NCBI RefSeq assembly: GCF_900141935.1
Contig: NZ_FQYX01000006.1
Coordinates: 1 to 64,000, forward strand
Direction: 5' to 3'
Origin: Arenibacter nanhaiticus
GTDB lineage: Bacteria; Bacteroidota; Bacteroidia; Flavobacteriales; Flavobacteriaceae
Length of the DNA: 64,000 bases
Shown here: piece by piece, positions 30,760 through 39,857 of the stretch
Layout: each line of letters opens with the position of its first letter
How positions within the stretch are numbered: the stretch's first letter is position 1
The notes under the pieces: generated by a model
Databases searched by the model: none
Seen by the model: the letters and a program-made list of their open reading frames with translations, nothing else
Told to the model about the DNA's origin: nothing
Program-made: the position numbers and the translations under genes

Positions 30760-31182
30760 ATGAAAAAGAGCTTTAATATAACAGATCAGAATAAAAAACT
30801 GGAGGTATTATACCGCGACACCCAAAAATGGAAATCAAATCTGAAATTTTTGGAAGATGAGGCGCAGTTTATTACCCAACTATTAAATTCTTATGTGTTT
30901 GAGCCCAATACACCCAACCTGTTTGAACGATTGCAGGGCTATGGGAGTCGAATGACAACTGTGTCCCAACAAAAGAATGTTCTAAACGAACAGATAGCGA
31001 ACCATGAAAAAAGCTTGGGAGGCATGTTGGAATGTAAGGACGAAACCTGTGATTTTACCTATTATAATAAACATGAAGAACTGCAAAAAGAGGTAGACCG
31101 TTGTTTAAATGGTTTTAAGGAAGTTAAAGCCGAAATTTTTAATTACGCAGGGGGAATTTTAAAGAACCGAAAAGAAAATTGA
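30760..31182 (+). CDS. uncharacterised coiled-coil protein of the stress island (copy 2)
   Basis: The frame is open from 30736, but the ATG at 30760 (MKKSFNITDQNKK) is the better start. The product is 140 residues, highly helical and without a signal peptide. LYRDTQKWKSNLKFLEDE, then LLNSYVF, a loop, and FKEVKAEIF near the end parallel the protein at 17512-17934, which also has 140 residues. Two Cys (LECKDETCDF) are unique to this copy. The function is unknown. Its place after the beta-CASP hydrolase marks the right edge of the stress island. Confidence 0.75.
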   Translation: MKKSFNITDQNKKLEVLYRDTQKWKSNLKFLEDEAQFITQLLNSYVFEPNTPNLFERLQGYGSRMTTVSQQKNVLNEQIANHEKSLGGMLECKDETCDFTYYNKHEELQKEVDRCLNGFKEVKAEIFNYAGGILKNRKEN

Positions 31183-31602
31183 GACCTTTTAAGAGGGACG
31201 TGGAACCTACATTATACCAGCAACGAGTGTAGCATTACATAATGACGTCCTTGGGCTGATGCTATTGCCCCGTAACACTTCAAGGATAATTCCTTTATAG
31301 GAATTCTGAACAATCTCCAAGATTTATGCCTATTATAAAAAGCTATTGCCTTTATTAAAAAAAGGAGGTAACTTTCGAAATTAATTTAAGGAGGAATGCT
31401 TTCCCTAAAATAGCATAAATATGGTCCTTTAGATAATAAAAAGATGGTACCTAGACTCCTATATAGATTGGATTATAGAAAAATAGTAAGATTGGATTTT
31501 GATGTTCCCTATGCTATTATAATAACTTTTTATAACTTTTGAACTAAGATTTTTATGGAAACACCTACTTTTGCCATATAACATGTATTGAAGATTTTGA
31601 TT
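31183..31602. promoter_or_regulatory. 420-bp intergenic region with candidate trxB -7 element at 31566-31573
   Basis: TACTTTTG at 31566-31573 matches TAnnTTTG and lies 30 bp before the trxB ATG. The nearest upstream TTG (31538-31540) is farther than usual for a -33 element. The rest of the gap shows no gene, RNA or strong hairpin. Confidence 0.45.
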
Positions 31603-32568
31603 ATGACAGAAAAAATAGAACGTTTAAAAACGCTGATTATAGGTTCGGGACCTGCAGGTTATACTGCGGCAATATATGCAGCAAGGGCAGATTTAAAACC
31701 TGTTCTATATACCGGAATGGAACCTGGTGGACAATTGACGACAACTACGGAGGTAGATAATTTTCCAGGATACCCAGAAGGAATAGACGGACCAACGATG
31801 ATGGTGCAATTACAGCAACAGGCAGAAAGATTTGGTACCGAAGTTCGAATTGGAATGGCTACAGCTGTCGAATTTAGTGATGAGGTTGGAGGCATTCATA
31901 AAATAACTATCGACGACAGCAAGGTTATAGAAGCAGAAACGGTGATCATTTCAACCGGAGCTACTGCAAAATATTTAGGGATTCCTAGTGAACAAAAACT
32001 AAGAGGAGGCGGTGTATCTGCATGTGCCGTATGTGATGGATTCTTTTACAAAGGACAAGACGTAGCTATTGTAGGTGCCGGTGATACCGCAGCCGAAGAA
32101 GCTTCTTATTTGGCAAATATTTGTAAGAAAGTAACCATGTTGGTGAGAAAGGATCATATGCGAGCCTCAAAAGCGATGCAGCATAGGGTTGAAAGTCTCG
32201 ATAATATTGAAATCCGTTACAACACTGAAGTAGACACCGTATTAGGAGATCAAGTGGTAGAAGGCTTAAGAATGGTCAATAATGTTACCGGAGAAAAAGA
32301 AGATATTTCTATTACCGGATTATTTATCGCTATTGGACATAAACCCAATACCGATATCTTTAAAGGGCAATTGGAAATGGACGAAACCGGGTATATTGTT
32401 ACTAAAGGGAAATCGACCAAAACAAGTAAACCTGGTGTTTTTGCTAGTGGAGATGTTCAGGATAAAGAATACAGACAGGCTATTACGGCTGCCGGAACAG
32501 GATGTATGGCGGCATTGGATGCTGAACGTTATTTAGCTACTGTAGAGTCTGCAGAAGAAGTTTCTTAA
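31603..32568 (+). CDS. trxB: thioredoxin reductase
   Basis: The open frame begins at a TTG (31588); the ATG at 31603 gives MTEKIERLKTLIIGSGPAGY with the FAD-binding GxGxxG at the proper distance. The 321-residue product has the redox motif CAVCDG (Cys 141 and 144), the NADPH-binding IVGAGDTAAEEA, and the C-terminal FASGDVQDKEYRQ FAD motif. It uses NADPH to reduce thioredoxin in the cytoplasm. It ends in a strong terminator shared with the convergent gene. Confidence 0.97.
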   Translation: MTEKIERLKTLIIGSGPAGYTAAIYAARADLKPVLYTGMEPGGQLTTTTEVDNFPGYPEGIDGPTMMVQLQQQAERFGTEVRIGMATAVEFSDEVGGIHKITIDDSKVIEAETVIISTGATAKYLGIPSEQKLRGGGVSACAVCDGFFYKGQDVAIVGAGDTAAEEASYLANICKKVTMLVRKDHMRASKAMQHRVESLDNIEIRYNTEVDTVLGDQVVEGLRMVNNVTGEKEDISITGLFIAIGHKPNTDIFKGQLEMDETGYIVTKGKSTKTSKPGVFASGDVQDKEYRQAITAAGTGCMAALDAERYLATVESAEEVS

Positions 32569-32587
32569 AGCATAAATGATACCATAT

Positions 32588-32631
32588 AAAAAACAAAAAC
32601 CGCTCCTAAAGTTGAGCGGTTTTTGTTTTTT
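32588..32631. terminator. bidirectional intrinsic terminator between trxB and the convergent lipocalin-like gene
   Basis: The arms at 32589-32605 and 32614-32630 are perfectly complementary over 17 bp and bounded by A and T runs. The structure works in both directions. Confidence 0.85.
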
Positions 32632-32649
32632 ATAAAGAAGTTATATCTC

Positions 32650-33096
32650 TTATTTGATTCGAACATAATTCTCAGAGAAGGTTCTGTTTCCTTCCTCATC
32701 GACCGTAATTTGACTGTAGTTGTCCTTGTTCAGTACTAGTTCAAACTTAAATTCCCTTAAATCCCCTGCAATTTTCACCATGGTGGCAGACATGTATTCA
32801 ATATTTTCGGTTAGGGAGTTTTCTGTGGTCGAATAGCTACCATAACCAAACCATTCCGAAGAATCTTTAGGGACATATCGGGTCCACATAACTTTTCCGT
32901 TATAATACATTTTGATTTGCCGATAACCATCCGTAGTAGGAATGGTTTTAACAATTTCGTTACCATCGTAATTGTTAAAGCTAACAAGTTCCCAAGTACC
33001 TTCTAAGGAGTGTTCGTTTTGTAGTTTTGGAGATGTAAAATTAGTTGCTGAAACTAAAAATAACACCATAAAAACCAATCCAAGTAGTTTTTTCAT
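32650..33096 (-). CDS. secreted lipocalin-like protein (DUF4488-like)
   Basis: The 148-residue protein has a signal peptide (about 1-22). The mature part opens with LEGTWELVSFNNYDG, the lipocalin/DUF4488 start motif, followed by alternating strands (QIKMYYNGKVMWTRY) and ends in SENYVRIK. Such small periplasmic barrels are common in Bacteroidota and of unknown function; they probably bind a hydrophobic ligand. The gene stands alone, and its promoter was not resolved. Confidence 0.78.
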   Translation of the reverse strand: MKKLLGLVFMVLFLVSATNFTSPKLQNEHSLEGTWELVSFNNYDGNEIVKTIPTTDGYRQIKMYYNGKVMWTRYVPKDSSEWFGYGSYSTTENSLTENIEYMSATMVKIAGDLREFKFELVLNKDNYSQITVDEEGNRTFSENYVRIK

Positions 33097-33219
33097 GGGG
33101 TAAGGTTTTAGTGATATATAATATCATGATTACCACAAAAAGTTACAAAATAAATTAGACAAAACCCATAAAAATGAAAAAAATATATTATTAATATTGA
33201 TTCTTAAGAATAATTTAAT

Positions 33220-34272
33220 TTATCGAGAAAAAAAAGTTTGAAGTAACTGTGAAAGTCTTTCAATATCCTTTTTAGTGTGTTGGGCGTTGATAACAATTCT
33301 GCTCTTCATCTCGGCCGACGCATCGGGGTAGTGAAAATTGGTTACCAACACCTTGTTCTTTTCCAGATATTCGGATAGGGAAGGGTTTTTAAAACTAAAT
33401 GCCGGATGATATGGCATACTGGTAAAATGGACGTTTTTACCTAATTTTAGCTTAAACAATGCAATATTCTTTTGTAGTGCGGTCCTTTTTTTATGGCATA
33501 TCGCAGTGCTTTTCATTAGGGTAGCCATAGCTGCCGGGGCAGGCGGACTGGCACCTCCAAAAAAAGGGGTGTTTGTAAACTGGTCGATTCTTGTTTTTGT
33601 GCCAAAAATGGCACCGGCCTGTATACCTAAACTTTTTCCTAAAGAACAACATACGATAAGTTCCTTTGGTGCTAGGCTCAATAAGTAGCGATACATAGAA
33701 CCTCCTTGAGTGCCCAAAATTCCAATTCCATGTGAGTCGTCGGCAATGAGGATGACCTTGTCTAAGGGAAGCGATTTTAAGCCTTCAAAAGCGGGGTAAT
33801 GAGTACCCGAAAATTCTACGGTATCCAATAAAACTAAAGGAATGATATGTGGCTTATGGGCCAAATGTTCCCTTAAGGCAATATCAAGGCTTGCAAAGGT
33901 AGTATAGGAGCAGACATTGCTTTTAGACAGAGAAGCATGGGTATTTGGGGCATAAAAGAATTCATACGAGGGCTTGTCAAAATACTGAACCACCATTTGT
34001 CCGCTTAAGTAGCCCGAAGAAAGCGTGGTACAGGCCTCGCTCCCCACTAGGTCGCACAGAAAGTTTTCTGCTTGTTCATATACCGAAAATCGGATGTTCG
34101 AATTCCTCGAAGCTCCATAATGCGTACCGTATTTTTTTATATTGGCTATATGCAGGTCTTGAAATTCATCATCGCCCTGAAGGCCTAGATAGGAAGTGCC
34201 TCCAAAATATAAAAACTCCTGTTGCCCCAGTACAATGGTTCTGCCCGGAAACTCGTCAATATAATATGCCAT
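33220..34272 (-). CDS. PLP-dependent alpha-oxoamine synthase-like enzyme (BioF-like)
   Basis: The 350-residue fold-type I PLP enzyme has DDSHGIGILG carrying the PLP-contacting Asp and His, and the Schiff-base lysine at about residue 213 in CSLGKSLGIQAG. The N-terminal FGGTSYLGLQ and HYGASRNSNIR match the BioF/KBL/SPT family, in which an acyl-CoA condenses with an amino acid. It is shorter than typical BioF (about 385 residues), and no other biotin gene is nearby. Its ATG overlaps the stop of the dipeptide epimerase by one base (TAATG), so both are made from one coupled message. The substrate is unknown. Confidence 0.82.
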   Translation of the reverse strand: MAYYIDEFPGRTIVLGQQEFLYFGGTSYLGLQGDDEFQDLHIANIKKYGTHYGASRNSNIRFSVYEQAENFLCDLVGSEACTTLSSGYLSGQMVVQYFDKPSYEFFYAPNTHASLSKSNVCSYTTFASLDIALREHLAHKPHIIPLVLLDTVEFSGTHYPAFEGLKSLPLDKVILIADDSHGIGILGTQGGSMYRYLLSLAPKELIVCCSLGKSLGIQAGAIFGTKTRIDQFTNTPFFGGASPPAPAAMATLMKSTAICHKKRTALQKNIALFKLKLGKNVHFTSMPYHPAFSFKNPSLSEYLEKNKVLVTNFHYPDASAEMKSRIVINAQHTKKDIERLSQLLQTFFSR

Positions 34273-35282
34273 TATCGCATCTTTATTCCGCTTCCCCCCA
34301 GGGTCGGAAATACAATATTTCCGTTTTGTTCTATAATAACCCCGTGGGCTATATCTTCCTTAAGAAGCATGGCACCATCCATATCAACGTAATCTAATTG
34401 CGGAATAAGCTGGGCAATGGCAGAGATGCCAACGCTAGATTCCGTCATACAGCCTACCATAACTTTAATGCCCATGGCTTTGGCCTCGGCGATCATGCGT
34501 CGGGCAGGAGTGAGTCCACCACATTTGGTCAATTTTATATTGATCCCGTTAAAATGAAGTCCACATTGCGGTACATCGGATTCAACAATACAACTTTCAT
34601 CGGCTATAACAGGGAGTACACAATGTTGCTGTACTTTTTTCATGCCTTCCCAATCATCGGCCTTTAAAGGTTGCTCAATAAATTCGACCCCTAGCTTTTG
34701 TAAGATCGGAGCATTGGCAATTGTTTCTTCAGCAGTCCATGCACAATTGGCATCGACTCGAAAAATAGCATTGGTATGCTTGCGCAATTCTCTTACAATT
34801 TCGACATCATCCTTAGTGCCCAATTTTATTTTGTAGATAGGCCAAGGAGTTTCCTTCATTTTCTCGACCATTTTAGGTATAGAGTCTATGCCTATTGTAT
34901 AATTAGTAATGGGGTAGGTGCTGTTGTCTGTTTGCCAAATGTCATACAAAGGTTTGTTCAATAGTTTTCCGTATAAATCATTGGCCGCAAGGTCTAAGGC
35001 ACAAATAGCAAAATTGCTTAAGTTTTTAGACACCAAAAAGGCATGAAAAGTTTCGGGAAGGGTAAAATTGAAATTTTCAATTTCGTTTCTGACGGCCTCT
35101 ATCTCGGCTTTCATATTGTCGAAAGTCATCTTGTAATAAGGATTTGCCGTGGCTTCGCCATAGCCGGTTTCCCCATCGCGAGAAAGGCCAACGATCATGG
35201 AGTCTTGAAAATCGTGGGATTCACGAGAAATACTAAAAGTGTGCTTTAAAGGAAGCACATACTTGGTGATACTTATTTTCAT
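34272..35282 (-). CDS. dipeptide epimerase (L-Ala-D/L-Glu type, enolase superfamily)
   Basis: The 336-residue protein starts at the ATG at 35282 (MKISITKYVLPLKHTF); an upstream in-frame start at 35315 would add 11 residues without homology. The enolase-superfamily residues are all visible: KIKLG (catalytic Lys), RVDANCAW (metal Asp), FIEQPL (metal Glu), IADES (metal Asp) and INIKLTKCGG (second Lys). The pattern with PIYKIKLG and CMTESSVGISA is that of L-Ala-D/L-Glu epimerases, which recycle murein peptides, though related enzymes act on other dipeptides. The coupled oxoamine synthase-like gene is an unusual partner. Confidence 0.9.
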   Translation of the reverse strand: MKISITKYVLPLKHTFSISRESHDFQDSMIVGLSRDGETGYGEATANPYYKMTFDNMKAEIEAVRNEIENFNFTLPETFHAFLVSKNLSNFAICALDLAANDLYGKLLNKPLYDIWQTDNSTYPITNYTIGIDSIPKMVEKMKETPWPIYKIKLGTKDDVEIVRELRKHTNAIFRVDANCAWTAEETIANAPILQKLGVEFIEQPLKADDWEGMKKVQQHCVLPVIADESCIVESDVPQCGLHFNGINIKLTKCGGLTPARRMIAEAKAMGIKVMVGCMTESSVGISAIAQLIPQLDYVDMDGAMLLKEDIAHGVIIEQNGNIVFPTLGGSGIKMR

Positions 35283-35331
35283 ATGGATGGTTAAAGGACT
35301 AAGATAAACAAACAACAGCGCTTATAAAATG

Positions 35332-35359
35332 AAAACCCATTGAATTTTCAATGGGTTTT
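35332..35359. terminator. terminator between the DUF2807 gene and the epimerase gene
   Basis: A 12-bp perfect stem (35332-35343 with 35348-35359) with a 4-nt loop is followed by T residues. It lies just after the stop of the reverse-strand DUF2807 gene and should end the PadR-PspC-DUF2807 transcript. Confidence 0.75.
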
Positions 35360-35405
35360 TTATATATTTTACTAGTTCCTTTTAGGCTCGTTAAGATACG
35401 GGATT

Positions 35406-36131
35406 TTAAAAATGGGATACACTGCCCGAACTCGTTTTGCGTTGTGTTAGTTGTGCCTTGCCGGTATAGGAAATATGGCCTCCGCTGCTGGCATCGGCTT
35501 CCAAGGAACTAGAAACGTTTATTTGTATGTTGGCACCGCTGCTAGCTTCGGCTTGACATATGTTGGACAGTAGGTTTTTGGCGTCTATAGAAGCGCCGCT
35601 GCTAGCTTTGGTATATAGGTTATTTACCTCGCCGCCCAAGGTTATGGAAGCGCCACTGCTAGTGCCTGCCTTTATGTCATCTGCCATTAGCTGCTCTATT
35701 TGAAGCCTGGAGCCACTACTGGCACTGAGTTTTACATTTTTGGCGGTAATGGTGTTTTTAGTGCGCATATTGGCGCCACTGGAGGTTTCCAAGGCAGTAA
35801 TTTTCGGTAACATTACAAATACTTTTTTGGTAGCCTTTCCTATATTTTCCTGGGCGTGGATCCGTAGGGTCCCATTTTTAATGTCTGTACCAATAAGGTC
35901 TAACACGTTTTCATCGGCTTCTACTAAAATCTCGAAATCACTCCCTTGGGTGATAAAAACGTTTAATCCTTCTGAAGCCGTGACGGTTGTAAAGTTCTCC
36001 TGGACGGGGCGTCGCTCTTCGGTAATAATACCGTTCCCCTTTTTGCCTGCTCCAAAATTAAGATCAAAGCCGCAGGAGGAAATTAAAATAGCGATGATTA
36101 GGCTGATTAAAATTCGTGCTAATGTTGTCAT
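35406..36131 (-). CDS. DUF2807 (head GIN domain) lipoprotein
   Basis: The 241-residue protein has a lipoprotein signal (LISSC). It is almost wholly beta-solenoid with seven SSG motifs (SSGANMRT, SSGSRLQ, SSGASITLG, SSGASIDA, SSGANIQI, SSGGHIS, SSGSVS) spaced 18-25 residues apart. Each corresponds to a recurring DNA string near CCGCTGCTAGC, a sign of repeat expansion within the gene. The family is thought to be an envelope or adhesion component; its mechanism is unknown. It follows the PspC gene on the same strand (102-bp gap), a common flavobacterial order. Confidence 0.9.
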   Translation of the reverse strand: MTTLARILISLIIAILISSCGFDLNFGAGKKGNGIITEERRPVQENFTTVTASEGLNVFITQGSDFEILVEADENVLDLIGTDIKNGTLRIHAQENIGKATKKVFVMLPKITALETSSGANMRTKNTITAKNVKLSASSGSRLQIEQLMADDIKAGTSSGASITLGGEVNNLYTKASSGASIDAKNLLSNICQAEASSGANIQINVSSSLEADASSGGHISYTGKAQLTQRKTSSGSVSHF

Positions 36132-36233
36132 GATGGTCGATTTTTGATTGATAAATGTAAACTCTATTTCTAAGAAAAATTAAATATCGATGATGGAATG
36201 TAGTATGTTGGGGACGAATAGTATGCCTTGTAC

Positions 36234-37949
36234 CTAGTTCCCTGTCTTTATTTTTACACCGTTCTCGTCAATTTTCATTTTAAAAGAATCACCATTGTCC
36301 TTGATGTCAATGTCGATGCCTTCCTTGTTTATTAATATTTTATTGTTTTCCTTTTCATCGAGGTCCTTTTTTAGGGGACAGTTTACACATTCCAGGGATC
36401 CATTAGCTCCCATTTGCCACAGGTAATCCTCCATATTTAAAAAATCCATTTCACGATCTGTTTTTGTCCGATAACCCAATTTGTTTTTAGCCGATTTATC
36501 TAATCGTATTACGGTTTTCTTTGGAAGGTACAGAGTAACCCTTACGTCCTGTGACCTGATCTTATTTGCGGCGGCAGTAATAAAAAACCTATCCAAGATT
36601 AGTTTGTTGCCTTTTAGCTCATAATTATAGGCGATTTTGCTGGCTCTATCTTTGGCATCGTTAAAAGAGTGTCCGCTGGCGTCCTTGGTGATTTTGATAT
36701 GTGCTTGTCCGTCTTCGGAAATCTTCAGGTTAAATCTTACTTCATCGTTAAACAACACCTTTTCCCCCTTATCGTTGTAAGCGACCCTCATTCCGTCAAA
36801 ATCGTAATCTTCCTGATATTCATATAGGTCACTGCTTTTCATGGTAATTTGTAGAGTGTCCAAGGCAATATTGTAAGGTAGTATTTCCTTTGTGGTAGTA
36901 CTTCCGGTATAGGCATGGGCGGTTGCTTGCTGTACACCAAGGACAACCAAAGTTACAATCGATAGGAACCATAGCCCTACTAAGGAGTACTTAGCGAGGC
37001 TTCCGATAGATTTAAGATTGTTGATCAAAACTTTCAACCCTAAATAAAGAAGGAAGAAAAACGGAATCCCGATCGCAAAAAAAGATAATAAGGATACCAG
37101 CCATATAGGGGTTCCGGTAGAATTTATCATATCGTAAAAGTCAATTCCCGGGATATGAATGACCTCTAGAACCCCCACGGTAAAAAGACCAATAAACAAA
37201 CCCACTAATCCGGCTGCCCCAAGGATTATAAGAAAAATGCCAAAAACTTTTCCGATGATTTTAAATAGAAAGGTGATAATCTCTGTTAGGGCGTCAAAAA
37301 AATTTTTACTGCCTTTTTTAACTTTATTCCCTACTTGTTCATAATCTACATTTTTCACCTTTTCCGCAACATCGTCAAAGCCTTCCTTAACTTTTTTTTC
37401 AATAGTACTGATGTTAACGGTTTCACCGGTCATATCCAATTTTTGAGCCGTGGTAACCGCTTCAGGGACAAGGATCCATAATAAGGCATAGATAAATACA
37501 AATCCACCCCAACTAAAAATGGTCAATAGAATCCAGATAAGCCGTATCCAAAGGGCATCGATTCCAAAATAATGTCCTAAGCCTGCCGAAACACCCCCAA
37601 TATACTTGGACTCTATGTCACGGTATAATTTTTTGATCTTAATGGGATTGGAAGTACTTTTGGGAAGATCTTCAAAGATATCTTCGTCTACCATATAATC
37701 TTCTGGTTGGCCCATAATATTGATGACTTCATCGACCTCTTTTAAGGTGATTACCTGTCTTTCATTTTCCATTTTCTCATGGAACAACTCTGCAATCCGA
37801 GCCTCTATATCAGCAATAATTTCATCGCTACCGCTAGTATTGGCAAAAGACCTTTTTATGGCCTCCAAATACCGCTGCAATTTGCTATAGGCTACTTCAT
37901 CTATGTGAAAGAATAAATTGGCCAGATTTATATTTATTGTCTTGTTCAT
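36234..37949 (-). CDS. PspC domain-containing membrane protein
   Basis: In this 571-residue protein the PspC domain lies near 108-165 (YRDIESKYIGGVSAGLGHYFG, then a membrane hairpin). About three further membrane helices follow between 215 and 345. The extracytoplasmic C-terminal half is mostly beta strands, with a CVNC motif near residue 520 and a repetitive acidic/lysine-rich end (DIDIKDNGDSFKMKIDENG). It probably monitors envelope stress. The gene overlaps the upstream padR-like gene by 4 bp (ATGA), so the PadR protein is likely to be its autoregulator. Confidence 0.9.
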   Translation of the reverse strand: MNKTININLANLFFHIDEVAYSKLQRYLEAIKRSFANTSGSDEIIADIEARIAELFHEKMENERQVITLKEVDEVINIMGQPEDYMVDEDIFEDLPKSTSNPIKIKKLYRDIESKYIGGVSAGLGHYFGIDALWIRLIWILLTIFSWGGFVFIYALLWILVPEAVTTAQKLDMTGETVNISTIEKKVKEGFDDVAEKVKNVDYEQVGNKVKKGSKNFFDALTEIITFLFKIIGKVFGIFLIILGAAGLVGLFIGLFTVGVLEVIHIPGIDFYDMINSTGTPIWLVSLLSFFAIGIPFFFLLYLGLKVLINNLKSIGSLAKYSLVGLWFLSIVTLVVLGVQQATAHAYTGSTTTKEILPYNIALDTLQITMKSSDLYEYQEDYDFDGMRVAYNDKGEKVLFNDEVRFNLKISEDGQAHIKITKDASGHSFNDAKDRASKIAYNYELKGNKLILDRFFITAAANKIRSQDVRVTLYLPKKTVIRLDKSAKNKLGYRTKTDREMDFLNMEDYLWQMGANGSLECVNCPLKKDLDEKENNKILINKEGIDIDIKDNGDSFKMKIDENGVKIKTGN

Positions 37950-38287
37950 TTTTGGCTATTTTTTGTATTTGTAATTAGGTTCGTTGCATTTCTTAATTCG
38001 TCCCAGGTAGTGTCTAGTTCCTTTAGGAACATTTTTCCCGTTTCTGTGAGGGTATAGTATTTACGAGGTGGTCCCGAAGTGGATTCCTCCCAGCGATAAT
38101 TAAGAAGTCCTGCATTTTTTAACCTTGTGAGCAAAGGGTATATAGTACCCTCGACAACAAGCATTTTAGCGTCTTTAAGAGTTTCTAGGACCTCAGAGGT
38201 ATATTTGTCCTCTCCGTCTAAAATAGAGAGAATGCAATACTCCAAAACCCCTTTTCGCATTTGCGCCTTTGTGTTTTCAATGTTCAT
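37946..38287 (-). CDS. PadR family transcriptional regulator
   Basis: The 113-residue winged-helix protein has MRKGVLEYCILSILDGED, followed by VEGTIYPLLTRLKNAGLL (recognition helix) and SGPPRKYYTLTETGK (wing), the PadR signature. PadR proteins repress and sense small molecules or envelope signals. It is the first gene of the PadR-PspC-DUF2807 operon and overlaps the PspC gene by 4 bp. Confidence 0.95.
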   Translation of the reverse strand: MNIENTKAQMRKGVLEYCILSILDGEDKYTSEVLETLKDAKMLVVEGTIYPLLTRLKNAGLLNYRWEESTSGPPRKYYTLTETGKMFLKELDTTWDELRNATNLITNTKNSQK

Positions 38288-38452
38288 AGTGGCATGATTA
38301 TAATAATTTAACTGTTCGTTTTTTTGAGCCTAACCCATTCAGTGGTGAAGCTCTAATTGATGATGGGCAATGGTTCCAACTTCAGGGAACGCATTAATTG
38401 ATTTGATGAATAAACACTGGTTTTAAGTGTGATGAGCACTTTTATAAGTTGA

Positions 38453-38935
38453 CTATTTTATAAAATTGATGGTTAAAGGGTATTTGAAATTTTCACCTTC
38501 GTTACTCCTGATAGTCGCTAAAATGGTATAAACAATATTTACTATTGACAGCATTATCTGCCCCAAAACAAGTATCGCAACGGGCCATATAAAAGTTGGG
38601 ACATGAAAATTTTGACTATCCAGATGTATAGAGAAGTCCTCAAAATTCATTGGAGCAATAAAGTTGAAGTTTTCCCAAAGGAGGACTTCTGATAATATGC
38701 CGATAAAAAATGGTATCGTTAACATAGCTAAGACCAGGGAATATACCAAAAGACTAATTTGGAAATTTATGGCCTGTTTGCCCTGTTCGGCAACAAACTC
38801 ATATGTCTTCTTGTTGGCAACCCAAAGTATCAATGGAACAATAATATTTCCAAACGGAAATAAATACTTTGAAAAAGTGGAGGCATGTATGATGGAGGCC
38901 AAATTTCTTTCGTGTTTATTTACTGTTGTTACCAT
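38453..38935 (-). CDS. DUF4870 family membrane protein
   Basis: The 160-residue protein has three to four membrane helices and the DUF4870 start pattern: NLASIIHAS, then FGNIIVPLILWVANKK, then VAEQGKQAINFQIS. The function is unknown; it is a widespread inner-membrane family. It stands 165 bp upstream of padR on the same strand, with its own probable promoter. Confidence 0.88.
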   Translation of the reverse strand: MVTTVNKHERNLASIIHASTFSKYLFPFGNIIVPLILWVANKKTYEFVAEQGKQAINFQISLLVYSLVLAMLTIPFFIGILSEVLLWENFNFIAPMNFEDFSIHLDSQNFHVPTFIWPVAILVLGQIMLSIVNIVYTILATIRSNEGENFKYPLTINFIK

Positions 38936-39069
38936 GACATAATAGTTTCTTATGCAAATATATGTCTAAAAGAAGGTACTATGCAAAACAAAGTACTGTA
39001 AATTAACATAAAATTAACTTTTAGTCCTTCGGTTTTTTTCAATACTTTTAGAAAAAAATATCTGTTAAT

Positions 39070-39525
39070 ATGGCGGCAAACGCAAGTAAATTCAACACCT
39101 TTACCTTTTTTAAGCTTCCATCGGCATGGTGGTGTGGCGTACGGCTAAGGCATTTAGATGAACAGAAGGCAGTGGTAACGGTACGGCATAGATGGATTAA
39201 TCAAAATCCGTTTAAATCTATGTTTTGGGCCGTTCAGGGGATGGCTGCAGAACTATCGACCGGAGCCTTGGTAATCAGTAGAATAAAAAGCAGCGGTAAA
39301 AATATATCTATGTTAGTAGCCAATAACAAGGCTTCTTTTACTAAAAAAGCTACCGGAAAAATTACATTTAGTTGTGAAGATGGACATCTTGTTCAAGAAA
39401 TTGTAGAAAAGGCGGCAAAGACCGGTGAAGGGCAGACCTTGTGGATGACATCTGTGGGTAAAAATGAAGAGGGAGTTGTGGTTTCTACCTTTAATTTTGA
39501 ATGGACCCTTAAAGTGAAGGAGTAA
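39070..39525 (+). CDS. DUF4442 hotdog-fold thioesterase-like protein
   Basis: The 151-residue protein has the DUF4442 features KLPSAWWCGVRL, VRHRWINQNPFKSMFWAVQGMAAEL and a C-terminal strand pair ending FNFEWTLK. The fold is that of PaaI-type acyl-CoA thioesterases, but the substrate is unknown. It is a single-gene unit without a signal peptide. Confidence 0.85.
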   Translation: MAANASKFNTFTFFKLPSAWWCGVRLRHLDEQKAVVTVRHRWINQNPFKSMFWAVQGMAAELSTGALVISRIKSSGKNISMLVANNKASFTKKATGKITFSCEDGHLVQEIVEKAAKTGEGQTLWMTSVGKNEEGVVVSTFNFEWTLKVKE

Positions 39526-39857
39526 GATGAATTGTTAACTGCACAATACCATTTTGGAGAAAGTTGCTGCTGTGTTTAGGACAAAAGGGGGGGCTTGTAA
39601 TTTGTAAAAGGGCTATTCCTAAAATGTATGATACGCAAATAAGTAGCATAGTTATTTGGTCTAGGAGCTGCGAATAAAGCCTGTATACCTGCAGAAATAA
39701 AAGATAAATAAATAGCTGAAAAATTATAGAAATTGCTTATTGCTTGTAACAAATTGTATTTTAGTTTTACTTATAGAGCGATTTTAGTTTAAAACGGACA
39801 GCGAACAGATTATTTCGTTTTACCGATTTTATAGTTTAACAAAATAACTTTAAGAAA
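39526..39857. other. 332-bp intergenic region without recognised features
   Basis: No open frame with coding character, hairpin terminator or RNA was recognised. It contains a G7 homopolymer near 39588-39594 and AT-rich sequence upstream of the AIM24 gene, presumably holding its promoter. Confidence 0.4.
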
